Shown: positions 16,902 through 25,027 of the stretch, piece by piece
How the letters are laid out: each line of letters opens with the position of its first letter
Numbering within the stretch: position 1 is the stretch's first letter
NCBI GenBank assembly: GCA_900550475.1
Contig: URSA01000011.1
Location: forward strand, 1 to 64,000
Direction: 5' to 3'
DNA: 64,000 nucleotides
Source of the DNA: an uncultured Lachnospiraceae bacterium
GTDB taxonomy: Bacteria; Bacillota; Clostridia; Lachnospirales; Lachnospiraceae
Notes under the pieces: model-generated
Seen by the model: the letters and a program-made list of their open reading frames with translations, nothing else
Database searches by the model: none
Told to the model about the DNA's origin: nothing
Made by a program: the position numbers and the translations under genes

Positions 16902-18455
16902 TTACTTTGCGTAATCAATTACGCGGCTTTCACGGATCACATTGACCTTGATCTGTCCCGGATACTCCAATTCCGCTTCGATCTTCTTTGAAATATCCCG
17001 TGCCAATACTACCATGTCAGCATCAGAAATCTGCTCAGGAACTACCATTACACGAACTTCCCTACCAGCCTGAATAGCAAAAGATTTGTCAACACCTTTG
17101 AAATTGTTTGTGATTTCTTCTAACTGTCTTAATCTGCTAGTGTAGGTTTCCAGTGTTTCCCTTCTAGCGCCCGGTCTTGCAGCGGATATTGTATCAGCAG
17201 CTTGTACAATACATGCAATCAGGGATGTAGCTTCCACGTCGCCGTGGTGAGATTCAACCGCATTGATAACAACCGCATTCTCTTTGTACTTGCGGCAAAG
17301 CTCTGCGCCCAACTGAATGTGGGAGCCTTCCATCTCATGGTCAACTGCCTTACCGATATCATGCAGCAAGCCTGCACGCTTTGCAAGGCGGACATCCAAT
17401 CCCATCTCCGCTGCCAGAAGCCCCGAAAGCTGGGCAACCTCAATGGAATGCTTCAATGCGTTCTGACCATAGCTGGTTCTGAACTTCATCTTACCAAGCA
17501 ATCTGACCAATTCGGGATGAATGCCATGCACACCGACTTCCAGTGTAGCGGCTTCGCCTTCCTCCTTGATCATCACTTCTACTTCTCTTTGCGCTTTTTC
17601 CACCATCTCTTCGATTCTGGCAGGATGGATACGTCCGTCCACAATCAGCTTCTCAAGCGCAATTCTTGCAACCTCACGACGGATAGGATCAAATCCGGAC
17701 AGGATTACTGCCTCGGGCGTATCGTCAATAATCAGATCCACTCCGGTCATTGTCTCGAGCGTACGGATATTTCTACCCTCACGTCCGATGATGCGTCCCT
17801 TCATCTCATCGTTCGGAAGCTGTACGACGGAAATGGTAGTCTCAGAGACATGATCTGCTGCGCATCTCTGAATTGCATTGACCACATATTCCTTCGCTTT
17901 CTTGTCTGCTTCTTCTTTGGCGCGACTCTCCATTTCCTTGATCATCACGGCCGATTCATGCTTCACTTCATCTTCAACAATTTTCAACAAATACTCTTTT
18001 GCTTGTTCAGAGGTTAATCCGGAAATTCTCTCCAGTTCCTGTACGCGCTGCTCGTTCAGCTTTGACACTTCTTCCTTCATCCTGTTCAAGGACTCTTCGC
18101 GCTGTGCCAAGCCTGCCTCTTTGCGTTCGATCGCGTCCGCTTTCTTGTCGATGTTCTCTTCCTTCTGCTGAACCCTTCTCTCATAGCGCTGTGCTTCCGC
18201 TCTGCGCTCCTTGATCTCTTTGTCAAGTTCATTCTTGGTACGAATGGACTCTTCCTTGATTTCAAGCAGAGACTCGCGTTTCTTGGTTTCCGCAGTTTTC
18301 AGTGCATCGTCAATGATCTCTCTCGCCTTAGTCTCCGCATCGCCTAACGTCGCTTCAACGTATTTCTTACGTCTGTCCGTCGCTATCTTTGCAGTCACCG
18401 GGATCGAGATGACAAGCGTTACTACGACCGCTCCCAAAACATACAACCATGTCAT
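16902..18455 (-). CDS. rny: Ribonuclease Y
   Basis: Membrane-anchored endoribonuclease that starts decay of many mRNAs in Firmicutes. The 517-aa protein has the family order: one N-terminal transmembrane helix (TWLYVLGAVVVTLVISIPV), a long charged coiled coil (about 30-200), a KH domain with IIGREGRNIRTLE, and an HD domain with LLHDIGKAVDHE. The start is the ATG of MTWLYVLG, preceded by AAGGAGGTG; an open frame upstream gives 33 spurious residues. Single-gene transcript ending in a clear terminator. Confidence 0.97.
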   Translation of the reverse strand: MTWLYVLGAVVVTLVISIPVTAKIATDRRKKYVEATLGDAETKAREIIDDALKTAETKKRESLLEIKEESIRTKNELDKEIKERRAEAQRYERRVQQKEENIDKKADAIERKEAGLAQREESLNRMKEEVSKLNEQRVQELERISGLTSEQAKEYLLKIVEDEVKHESAVMIKEMESRAKEEADKKAKEYVVNAIQRCAADHVSETTISVVQLPNDEMKGRIIGREGRNIRTLETMTGVDLIIDDTPEAVILSGFDPIRREVARIALEKLIVDGRIHPARIEEMVEKAQREVEVMIKEEGEAATLEVGVHGIHPELVRLLGKMKFRTSYGQNALKHSIEVAQLSGLLAAEMGLDVRLAKRAGLLHDIGKAVDHEMEGSHIQLGAELCRKYKENAVVINAVESHHGDVEATSLIACIVQAADTISAARPGARRETLETYTSRLRQLEEITNNFKGVDKSFAIQAGREVRVMVVPEQISDADMVVLARDISKKIEAELEYPGQIKVNVIRESRVIDYAK

Positions 18456-18607
18456 GTACAGGAGCACCTCCTTATTAAGTTTTGTGCATGGTCTTGCGAC
18501 CAAAACATAGCTTCGGGAAGCTATGCCAAGTTTATTATAGAATGTATGTAGCACATCCTAAAAAGCATTTTACAACATTTAAATTTTAAAATAAAATGAT
18601 AGTTATG

Positions 18608-19222
18608 TCAAGTAGAAGTAAATAATACTTTGCGTATATTTTCCAAATCGAAACCACGTCTCGCCAAAAAAGCGTATATTTTCTGCGTTTCCTTTCTGTC
18701 CGCATGCTCACCGTCATAATGTTTCTTAGCAAGCAGACGCCTGATCTGCTCCTCTTCATCCTGCGCATTACCCTGTTTCTGCCAGTTCTCCCATGCCTGC
18801 TTTACCGTGTCCGGGCTGATCCCCTTCCTCTGTAAGTCACAATCAATACGTCTGCGGCTTTTTGTCTCCTGACTGCATCGGATAAATTCCTCCGCGTAAC
18901 GCAGATCATCCACATAGCCGTACGACGCCACATACGCAATCGCACTCTCCATGGCAGCCTCCGGATAACCGCCTTGCTTCAGCTTTGTCTTTAACTGTGC
19001 CACCGTGTAATCCCTGCTCTTAAGCAGATTCATACAGCGCAGCGTCGCCCGCTTGGGAAGCACGCGCACCGTAAGCTCCTCATAGACCGCATCGGGTATG
19101 GGCTCGCCGCTTTTTATCCCGTATTTGCGCAGTTCGCCTTTGTATAACACAAAGGCGAACGCTCCATCAATCTCAATTTTCACTTTTGATGCGGACTGCT
19201 CCGCAATATCCGTGACGATCAT
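18608..19222 (-). CDS. recX: Regulatory protein RecX
   Basis: Modulates RecA filament activity. The 204-aa protein has the three-helix RecX repeats: RCMNLLKSRDYTVAQLKTKL, YVDDLRYAEEFIRCSQ and SPDTVKQAWENWQ. It is longer than proteobacterial RecX, as usual in Firmicutes. Its ATG overlaps the recA stop codon by 4 bp (ATGA, 19219-19222), so it is translationally coupled to recA and shares its SOS promoter. Confidence 0.92.
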   Translation of the reverse strand: MIVTDIAEQSASKVKIEIDGAFAFVLYKGELRKYGIKSGEPIPDAVYEELTVRVLPKRATLRCMNLLKSRDYTVAQLKTKLKQGGYPEAAMESAIAYVASYGYVDDLRYAEEFIRCSQETKSRRRIDCDLQRKGISPDTVKQAWENWQKQGNAQDEEEQIRRLLAKKHYDGEHADRKETQKIYAFLARRGFDLENIRKVLFTST

Positions 19223-20295
19223 GCTTTCTTTCCTGTTGCTTTTCCTTCGGATGCCTTGGTGCTGTCTGCGGAAGCGGCAGAATCTGCGGACGCATTCTCC
19301 GCATGAAGTCCGAAATGCTCTCTCACCTTCGCCTCGACCTCCGCGCAGACTGCCGGATTATCCTTCAGGAACTGCTTCGCATTCTCACGCCCCTGCCCGA
19401 TCTTGTTGCCATCGTAAGCAAACCATGCCCCGGACTTATTGATCACGCCGCACTCCGACGCCAGATCCAGAATATCTCCCTCTTTGGAGATACCCCGTCC
19501 GAACATGATATCAAACTCCGCCTCCTTGAACGGGGGCGCAATCTTGTTCTTTACCACCTTCACGCGGGTACGGTTTCCGATCACTTCTCCGCCCTGCTTC
19601 AAAGACTCGATCCGGCGCACATCCAGACGCACGGAGGAATAAAACTTCAGCGCCCGGCCGCCGGTTGTGGTCTCGGGGCTGCCAAACATGACGCCCACCT
19701 TCTCACGCAGCTGGTTGATGAACACTACCGTACAATTTGACTTGCTGATCACGGCGGTCAGTTTTCTGAGTGCCTGGGACATCAGGCGCGCCTGAAGTCC
19801 TACATGGGAATCTCCCATCTCGCCCTCGATCTCCGCCTTTGGCACCAGGGCTGCAACCGAGTCCACCACCACAATGTCAATCGCTCCGGAGCGCACCATG
19901 GTCTCCGTGATCTCAAGCGCCTGCTCACCGCTGTCCGGCTGGGATATGTAGAGGTTGTCAATATCCACACCGATATTTTTTGCATAGACGGGATCCAGCG
20001 CATGCTCGGCGTCGATGAATCCGGCTATGCCGCCCCTTCTCTGTATCTCTGCGATCATATGCAGCGTAACCGTGGTTTTACCGCTGGATTCGGGACCGTA
20101 TATCTCCACGATCCTGCCCTTGGGGATTCCGCCCAGTCCCAGCGCCACATCAAGGCTTAAGGAACCTGTGGGTATCGTCTCTACATTCATCTGCGCGGTG
20201 GGGTCACCGAGCTTCATCACGGCACCTTTTCCGTACTGTTTCTCAATCTGCGCAAGGGCTGCATCCAATGCTTTCAGCTTTTCATCTTTTTCCAT
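19219..20295 (-). CDS. recA: Recombinase RecA
   Basis: Forms ATP-dependent filaments on single-stranded DNA for strand exchange and for triggering LexA self-cleavage. Walker A is GPESSGKTT. The VVDSVAALVPKAEIEGEMGD segment, the loop 2 region GSPETTTGGRALKFYSS and the Ala-rich C-terminal tail are all present. Start chosen at the ATG of MEKDEKLKAL (358 aa) because GGAG lies 6 nt upstream; a second in-frame ATG 4 codons earlier is itself part of that site. A promoter with two LexA boxes lies upstream. Confidence 0.97.
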   Translation of the reverse strand: MEKDEKLKALDAALAQIEKQYGKGAVMKLGDPTAQMNVETIPTGSLSLDVALGLGGIPKGRIVEIYGPESSGKTTVTLHMIAEIQRRGGIAGFIDAEHALDPVYAKNIGVDIDNLYISQPDSGEQALEITETMVRSGAIDIVVVDSVAALVPKAEIEGEMGDSHVGLQARLMSQALRKLTAVISKSNCTVVFINQLREKVGVMFGSPETTTGGRALKFYSSVRLDVRRIESLKQGGEVIGNRTRVKVVKNKIAPPFKEAEFDIMFGRGISKEGDILDLASECGVINKSGAWFAYDGNKIGQGRENAKQFLKDNPAVCAEVEAKVREHFGLHAENASADSAASADSTKASEGKATGKKA

Positions 20296-20315
20296 ATCAT
20301 TCTCCATTCTGTAAA

Positions 20316-20327
20316 GAACAAGTGTTC
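20316..20327. promoter_or_regulatory. LexA box 1 of recA (between promoter and start codon)
   Basis: GAAC-AAGT-GTTC, an exact match to the Firmicutes LexA/DinR core GAAC-N4-GTTC. It lies just downstream of the recA -10, over the expected transcription start. Confidence 0.85.
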
Positions 20328-20333
20328 TATTCC

Positions 20334-20362
20334 ACAATAAAACATTTGTTCTGTTTTGTCAA
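20334..20362 (-). promoter_or_regulatory. Promoter of recA-recX
   Basis: On the minus strand: TTGACA (20362-20357), a 17-nt spacer, then TATTGT (20339-20334). The spacer contains a second LexA-box-like sequence. Confidence 0.8.
20340..20351. promoter_or_regulatory. LexA box 2 of recA (inside the promoter spacer)
   Basis: AAAC-ATTT-GTTC, one mismatch from GAAC-N4-GTTC, lying between the -35 and -10 elements. Its centre is 24 bp from that of box 1. Repressor here would directly block RNA polymerase. Confidence 0.7.
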
Positions 20363-20672
20363 TCTTTTTTTATTATATCACTTCAAAAGTCCAATAATCC
20401 TCCCTCAAAGGCATCCCTCCTCACTTTTTTTCATTTTTTTACGTTTGTACGCGTTTTCACTTACCCTGTGATGTGTGGCGAACTGCCGGACTGGTCGGAA
20501 ATTTTTCCTCCAAGAAATGCCTGTGCTGCCGATCGGCGCACAATGGGAATTGTGACAATAAAAATGTACCATATCCGCAGCCTTTATACAAGCAGCTCCG
20601 GCATATTTCCCATATTTTTTACTTACTTATAACCGGAATCAAAAAATAAGTTCAAAATACCGCAGGTGGTTC
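20363..20672. other. Intergenic stretch between the recA and chemoreceptor promoters
   Basis: About 310 bp, AT-rich in places, between divergent promoters. I see no open reading frame with a ribosome binding site, no clear RNA structure and no repeat. Confidence 0.6.
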
Positions 20673-20702
20673 TTGAGTTGTGTACTTTTTTTTTGATACA
20701 AT
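20673..20702 (+). promoter_or_regulatory. Promoter of the chemoreceptor gene
   Basis: TTGAGT (20673-20678), an 18-nt spacer, then TACAAT (20697-20702). The predicted +1 near 20709 makes the in-frame GTG at 20680 and ATG at 20710 unlikely starts. Confidence 0.6.
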
Positions 20703-20736
20703 TAATTGCATGAAACGTACAAAGGAGGCTTTTGTT

Positions 20737-22224
20737 TTGGAGAGAAAATATGCAGACGCAAAAAGACGGATCCAGAAAACGAACTGGTATATGTTCTGGG
20801 GGAGTTTTATCGTATTGACCATTGATACAGCGATGTTGTACTTTGGAAATTTGTTTTTTAATATCAACCGGCAGCCGACAGCCTATCTCATGACAGGAAT
20901 CTATGTGGTGGCGGAAATTCTTCTGTATTGTCTGACCTTCAGAAGCCGCATGGACGGGAAAAAAATACGTGCTGCAATGCTTTTGATCATCACGCCGTTA
21001 CATATGGCGGATACCATGCTGGTCAATCACGCTGCCATCGCATGCATGCTCTTTGTCATGGCTTTCATCTGCATTTTGTATTATGATAAAAAATTTACCG
21101 TCGCCTATTCCAACATCGTTCTGTTTTATGTAATGCTGAACCGCATCTTTGTGATTTTCCGTTCAGGCAGCGAGGGAAGGCTGGAAAACATCTGTACCAT
21201 GCTCCTTGCTTTTGTCTTACATATCTGTGTGGTTTCCATCAATGAAATCTTTACAATGTATAATATGGACATTTTCGGTGTTGCAGAGGATATCAACCGG
21301 GAACAGAAGCATATGATAGACGAAATTCTTGACGTTGCCAATGTGGTGCAGAACAATACCTCCTCCGCGACGGAGAAAATGCGGCAGTTGGAGAAATCAG
21401 CCGTTCTGCTGCAGGATTCCATGGAGGAGATCGCCGACGGCATTTCCGCAACAGCCGAAAGTGTGCAGAGTCAGGCGGAAATGACCCAGGAGATCCAGCG
21501 TACCATTCAGGAAACTGCAGAGAAATCCAAGAATATGGTAGCGGTGACAGAACAGGCAAAGAGCAGCGTGCAACAGGGAAATGATGCTGTGGGCGTGCTG
21601 AATGTGCATACGGAAAATATTGTACAGATGAACCGTCAGGTTGTGGAAAACATGGAGAATCTGCAAAAAGATGCGGATGCAATGAAAAACTTTGCAAATA
21701 ACATCTTAAGCATATCAACCCAGACAAATCTTCTCGCACTGAATGCCTCCATTGAAAGCGCAAGAGCAGGCGAAGCCGGAAGGGGCTTTGCGGTTGTGGC
21801 GGAACAGATCCGCATTCTGGCGGAGCAGACATTGGAATCCACCCGGAATATCAATGAACTGATCAGCAATCTGACAAACGGAACTGCCGCGACTTCCGAG
21901 GCGATCAACAGCTCCGTAAACGCCATGAACGAGCAGATCAAGGCTATTTCACGGGTGGATGAAAGCTTTGCCGATGTGGAAAAGAAAATGGGTGAGCTTG
22001 ACAGAAACGTGTCGGATATTGACGGCATGATGAAGGAGATGGTGGAAGCAAACAACTCCATTATCGAGAGCATTACCCAGCTGTCCGCCGCCAGCGAGAA
22101 AATTACGGCAAGCACGGAAAGCACCAGAGAGATCGTAAGACAGAACAAGACCGATGCGGTGGAAACGCAGAAAATCCTTGAAATTGTAGCAGGTAAGGCA
22201 GACGAATTGAATCAGTTCTCATAA
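20737..22224 (+). CDS. Methyl-accepting chemotaxis protein (orphan)
   Basis: Membrane chemoreceptor. The N-terminal 190 residues hold about six hydrophobic helices with short loops rather than the usual two helices and a large extracellular sensor, so it probably senses within or near the membrane. The C-terminal coiled-coil signalling domain has the diagnostic hairpin tip TNLLALNASIESARAGEAGR (about residues 328-347). I place the start at TTG 20737: AAAGGAGG lies 8 nt upstream and the predicted transcript starts near 20709. ATG 20710 would be at the transcript's 5' end. 495 aa. No che or flagellar genes are in the window. Single-gene unit between its promoter and a hairpin. Confidence 0.9.
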   Translation: MERKYADAKRRIQKTNWYMFWGSFIVLTIDTAMLYFGNLFFNINRQPTAYLMTGIYVVAEILLYCLTFRSRMDGKKIRAAMLLIITPLHMADTMLVNHAAIACMLFVMAFICILYYDKKFTVAYSNIVLFYVMLNRIFVIFRSGSEGRLENICTMLLAFVLHICVVSINEIFTMYNMDIFGVAEDINREQKHMIDEILDVANVVQNNTSSATEKMRQLEKSAVLLQDSMEEIADGISATAESVQSQAEMTQEIQRTIQETAEKSKNMVAVTEQAKSSVQQGNDAVGVLNVHTENIVQMNRQVVENMENLQKDADAMKNFANNILSISTQTNLLALNASIESARAGEAGRGFAVVAEQIRILAEQTLESTRNINELISNLTNGTAATSEAINSSVNAMNEQIKAISRVDESFADVEKKMGELDRNVSDIDGMMKEMVEANNSIIESITQLSAASEKITASTESTREIVRQNKTDAVETQKILEIVAGKADELNQFS

Positions 22225-22270
22225 AAACCTGTCCGGGGAGCTTTAAAAGATTTCCTATGTCATTAAAACA

Positions 22271-22295
22271 GGGAAGAAGGATCATCCTTCTTCCC
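22271..22295. terminator. Hairpin between the convergent chemoreceptor and zinc-ribbon protein genes
   Basis: GGGAAGAAGG and CCTTCTTCCC pair around a 5-nt loop. On the minus strand it is followed by TGTTTTAATG, a weak T tract; on the plus strand there is no T tract. Confidence 0.6.
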
Positions 22296-22302
22296 CGGCA
22301 TA

Positions 22303-23925
22303 TCAAAAGTCATTCAGATAATTCTTATAGTCGTCATAGGTGACGTAAACAATGCGTTCATCCAGATTCAAACCAACCTCAAGCCCCATGGGCGTATAGA
22401 ACAATACCAGTCTGGTGCCGTCCTTGAGCATGCGGAGTATCTCCTGATCGGAATAGGCAGTCAGCGCCTCTTCTCCGTTCTCCTCCACTTCCCGTCCCCT
22501 GAAATCTACCGCAAAATCTTCATCCAGACGCAACACTTCCGTATTTTCAAGCAGCGTGCCCGTCTCCAGATTAAAGTTCAGGCAATAGAAGTTGATTCCC
22601 TGATAGGTCTCATAGCCCAATTTCAGTGCAATCTTCTCATAAAACACAACGCTCAGGATCTTCTCGTCCATGTAGGTGACAAAGGAATCCACTTCACACG
22701 CAAAGACATCCTCCTCACTTGTCATGTATTCCTTGTACTCCGTACTAAAATAGTCACGGTAGTACTCAAACTCGTACCGCAGTGCCTCATTGATGTAATC
22801 CATGTTCTCCATATCGTCAGATACAATCTGCGGATATTCCACATCGACCGAAGCATTCAGATTCGTCGCGTAGTATATTGCCTCTATAAACGTAATCTCA
22901 TAGGAAAGATCATCACGGAGAGAATTGTAAGGACCGGAATAATACGGAATGTCCGGATCCTGTCCGCTCTCATTCCGGTTCTGTTCCGTCACATCCAGCT
23001 CGTAAAACGAGAAATCACCGGCAGGCGCCGTGCTGTCCGGCTGGGTTTCGCCGACCGTGCCCGTCTCCCCGGGATCTTTTGTTTCCTCCGGTGCGGCAAA
23101 ATCATCCTCCAGCATCTTTTCTGTTCTCTCATAATCAGAGCGGAAGGCGTCCCGGCTATCCTGTTCCTTCTTTGCCTTCTCCAAAAGACTGACGCCCACC
23201 AGAATCAGCGCAACCAGCGCAACCAGTACGATTCCTGCCAGTATGCATATGGCAACCGCCGTGCCTCCCTTCTTCTTAGGGGGCTGTGCGGGCGGAACCG
23301 CAGGTGCATATCCCGGGTATTGTCCGGGAGGAACTGCGCCGTACCCCGACTGGTACATGGGTGCCTGCATGTTAGGCTGTTGTGCATTGGGCGCCTGCGC
23401 ATATGGCTGTTGCGCCATAGGCTGTCCCTGCGTCACCGGAGCCTGCCCGGCAGGGCCTTGCATCGCCGCCGCGTTCACGGGACGGGCGTACGGCTGTGCC
23501 TGCATCGGTGCCGTATTCACAGGGCGGGCATACGGCTGCTGCATGTACGCCGGCGGTGTGTTCACGGGGCGGGCATACGGCTGCTGCATGTACGCCGGCG
23601 GTGTGTTCACAGGGCGGGCATACGGCTGCTGCATGTACGCCGGCGGTGTGGGCTGCTGTACCACGGGTGGCTGCACATTAGGAGCCTGTGCATACGGCTG
23701 CTGCGCCATAGGCTGTCCCTGCGTCACTGGAGCCTGCCCGGTGGGGCTTTGCATCGGTGCTGTGTTCACAGGGTGCGCATACGGTTGCTGCACTGTCGCC
23801 TGCGCCCGGGCCGCCTCCATTTCTTTTATGATATCCTGATTTACATACCCGCAGCTCTGGCAAACGCCGTCCCTCGACAGCGCCCCGCACTTCGGGCAAA
23901 AATCAAATCTGCTGCTGTCTGCCAT
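22303..23925 (-). CDS. Zinc-ribbon, Pro/Gln-repeat, single-pass membrane protein of unknown function
   Basis: Not recognised as a characterised family. Residues 1-30 form a zinc ribbon (CPKC then CQSC, C10/C13/C22/C25). Residues about 40-215 are low-complexity, rich in Gln, Pro, Ala and Tyr, with 15-residue repeats of the type AYMQQPYARPVNTPP. A single membrane helix (VAICILAGIVLVALVALILV) lies at about 224-246. An acidic linker and a folded C-terminal domain of about 220 residues follow; it contains YEITFIEAIYYATN, LSVVFYEKI and YLNDF and resembles the DUF3298-like domains of extracytoplasmic proteins. Topology suggests a cytoplasmic zinc ribbon and an extracellular C-terminus. GAGAGGGAGAAG precedes the ATG. 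A sensor or anchor role is speculation. Confidence 0.8.
   Translation of the reverse strand: MADSSRFDFCPKCGALSRDGVCQSCGYVNQDIIKEMEAARAQATVQQPYAHPVNTAPMQSPTGQAPVTQGQPMAQQPYAQAPNVQPPVVQQPTPPAYMQQPYARPVNTPPAYMQQPYARPVNTPPAYMQQPYARPVNTAPMQAQPYARPVNAAAMQGPAGQAPVTQGQPMAQQPYAQAPNAQQPNMQAPMYQSGYGAVPPGQYPGYAPAVPPAQPPKKKGGTAVAICILAGIVLVALVALILVGVSLLEKAKKEQDSRDAFRSDYERTEKMLEDDFAAPEETKDPGETGTVGETQPDSTAPAGDFSFYELDVTEQNRNESGQDPDIPYYSGPYNSLRDDLSYEITFIEAIYYATNLNASVDVEYPQIVSDDMENMDYINEALRYEFEYYRDYFSTEYKEYMTSEEDVFACEVDSFVTYMDEKILSVVFYEKIALKLGYETYQGINFYCLNFNLETGTLLENTEVLRLDEDFAVDFRGREVEENGEEALTAYSDQEILRMLKDGTRLVLFYTPMGLEVGLNLDERIVYVTYDDYKNYLNDF
23522..23656 (-). repeat. 45-bp in-frame tandem repeat within the zinc-ribbon protein gene
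   Basis: Three near-perfect 45-bp units starting at 23522, 23567 and 23612. Each encodes 15 residues of the proline/glutamine-rich linker. More diverged copies lie on both sides (about 23395-23520 and 23657-23800). The period is a multiple of three, so copy number can change without breaking the frame. Confidence 0.9.
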
Positions 23926-23956
23926 CTTCTCCCTCTCATTCCGTCCCCGTCAGCGC

Positions 23957-25027
23957 TTACAGTGCATCCCTCAACTGCACCAGTGCCGCTGATGTGACAT
24001 TCCTCCGTATCTCATCCCGACTGCCGGAAAAATGATACTCTTCCACCTTTACCGTTTCTCCTACCTTACAACCGATGTATACAAGACCCACCGGTTTCTC
24101 CTTTGTACCGCCGTCCGGCCCCGCAATTCCCGTTATGGAAACCGATGCGTCCGCTCCGGCTCTCTCTGCTGCTCCGCGCACCATCTCCTCTGCGGTCTGC
24201 GCGCTCACCGCGCCGTATTTTGCAAGCGTGCTGTCCCGCACACCCAGAAGCTCCTCCTTTGCCTCATTGGCATAGGTGACAAAGCCCTCCTTGAAAACAG
24301 CGGACACGCCTGGCACACCGACCAGCTTTGCCGCCAGCATTCCGCCGGTGCAGGACTCTGCCGTGACAAGCGTCATCTTCTTCTCCTTCAGCAGTCTCGC
24401 CACGGTCTCCTCCGGTGCTTCCTCTGCCTTGCCGGCCTTTTCCTCCGTCTGCTCCGGCTCCCCCTCAGACATCACGCCGCGGTTTGCCCAGACATAGTCG
24501 ATCAGGGAAATCACTGTCAAAGCCAGTGCGATCCACATGATAATATCCGTAAGCAATGAAATGGCACTGATATTGGCAATCATCAGGCACACCATGATCA
24601 TCTGGAACGTGGTCTTGAATTTGCCCCAGTAGTTTGCGGCGATCACCACGCCCTTATCGGACGCCACCAGTCTGAACCCGCTGATAATGAACTCACGGCT
24701 GATAATGATGATGACCACCCATGCCGGAATGCGTCCCATCTCCACCAGACAGATCATGGCGGCGCACACCAGAAGCTTATCCGCCAGTGGATCCATAAAC
24801 TTGCCGAAGTTGGTAACCAGATTGTATTTTCTCGCTATCTTTCCGTCGATCAGATCCGTCAGGCTCGCAATGATGAACACGGCAAGTGCAATGTAGTCCG
24901 TGTATTCCATCACGCCTCCGAGCACTGCGGTAAACCAGCCCCACTCATGGAAACCGCCCAGAAGCAGCAGCACAAAAGGGAGAATCAGTATCATTCTGAA
25001 AACAGTCAGTTTATTCGGTAAATTCAT
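23957..25027 (-). CDS. pgsA: Fused phosphatidylglycerophosphate synthase (PgsA) and CinA C-terminal amidase domain
   Basis: Two-domain protein. Residues 1-185 are a CDP-alcohol phosphatidyltransferase with several membrane helices and the full catalytic motif: DLIDGKIAR, then FGKFMDPLADK (aspartates at about 58, 61, 79 and 83). It should make phosphatidylglycerophosphate from CDP-diacylglycerol and glycerol 3-phosphate. A charged linker (about 186-208, EPEQTEEKAGKAEEAPEE) leads to a complete CinA C-terminal domain with TAESCTGGMLAAKL, VSAQTAEEMVRGA and ITGIAGPDGGTKEKPVG; this domain is usually a nicotinamide-nucleotide amidase (PncC). The fusion is one continuous frame with no internal start of note. 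The 5' end overlaps rimO by 17 bp, so it is translated with it. Confidence 0.93.
   Translation of the reverse strand: MNLPNKLTVFRMILILPFVLLLLGGFHEWGWFTAVLGGVMEYTDYIALAVFIIASLTDLIDGKIARKYNLVTNFGKFMDPLADKLLVCAAMICLVEMGRIPAWVVIIIISREFIISGFRLVASDKGVVIAANYWGKFKTTFQMIMVCLMIANISAISLLTDIIMWIALALTVISLIDYVWANRGVMSEGEPEQTEEKAGKAEEAPEETVARLLKEKKMTLVTAESCTGGMLAAKLVGVPGVSAVFKEGFVTYANEAKEELLGVRDSTLAKYGAVSAQTAEEMVRGAAERAGADASVSITGIAGPDGGTKEKPVGLVYIGCKVGETVKVEEYHFSGSRDEIRRNVTSAALVQLRDAL

Noticed and set aside
23522..23656. Direct repeats that could suggest a CRISPR array
   Set aside because: The units are contiguous 45-bp in-frame coding repeats with no spacers, inside the zinc-ribbon protein gene; no cas genes are present.
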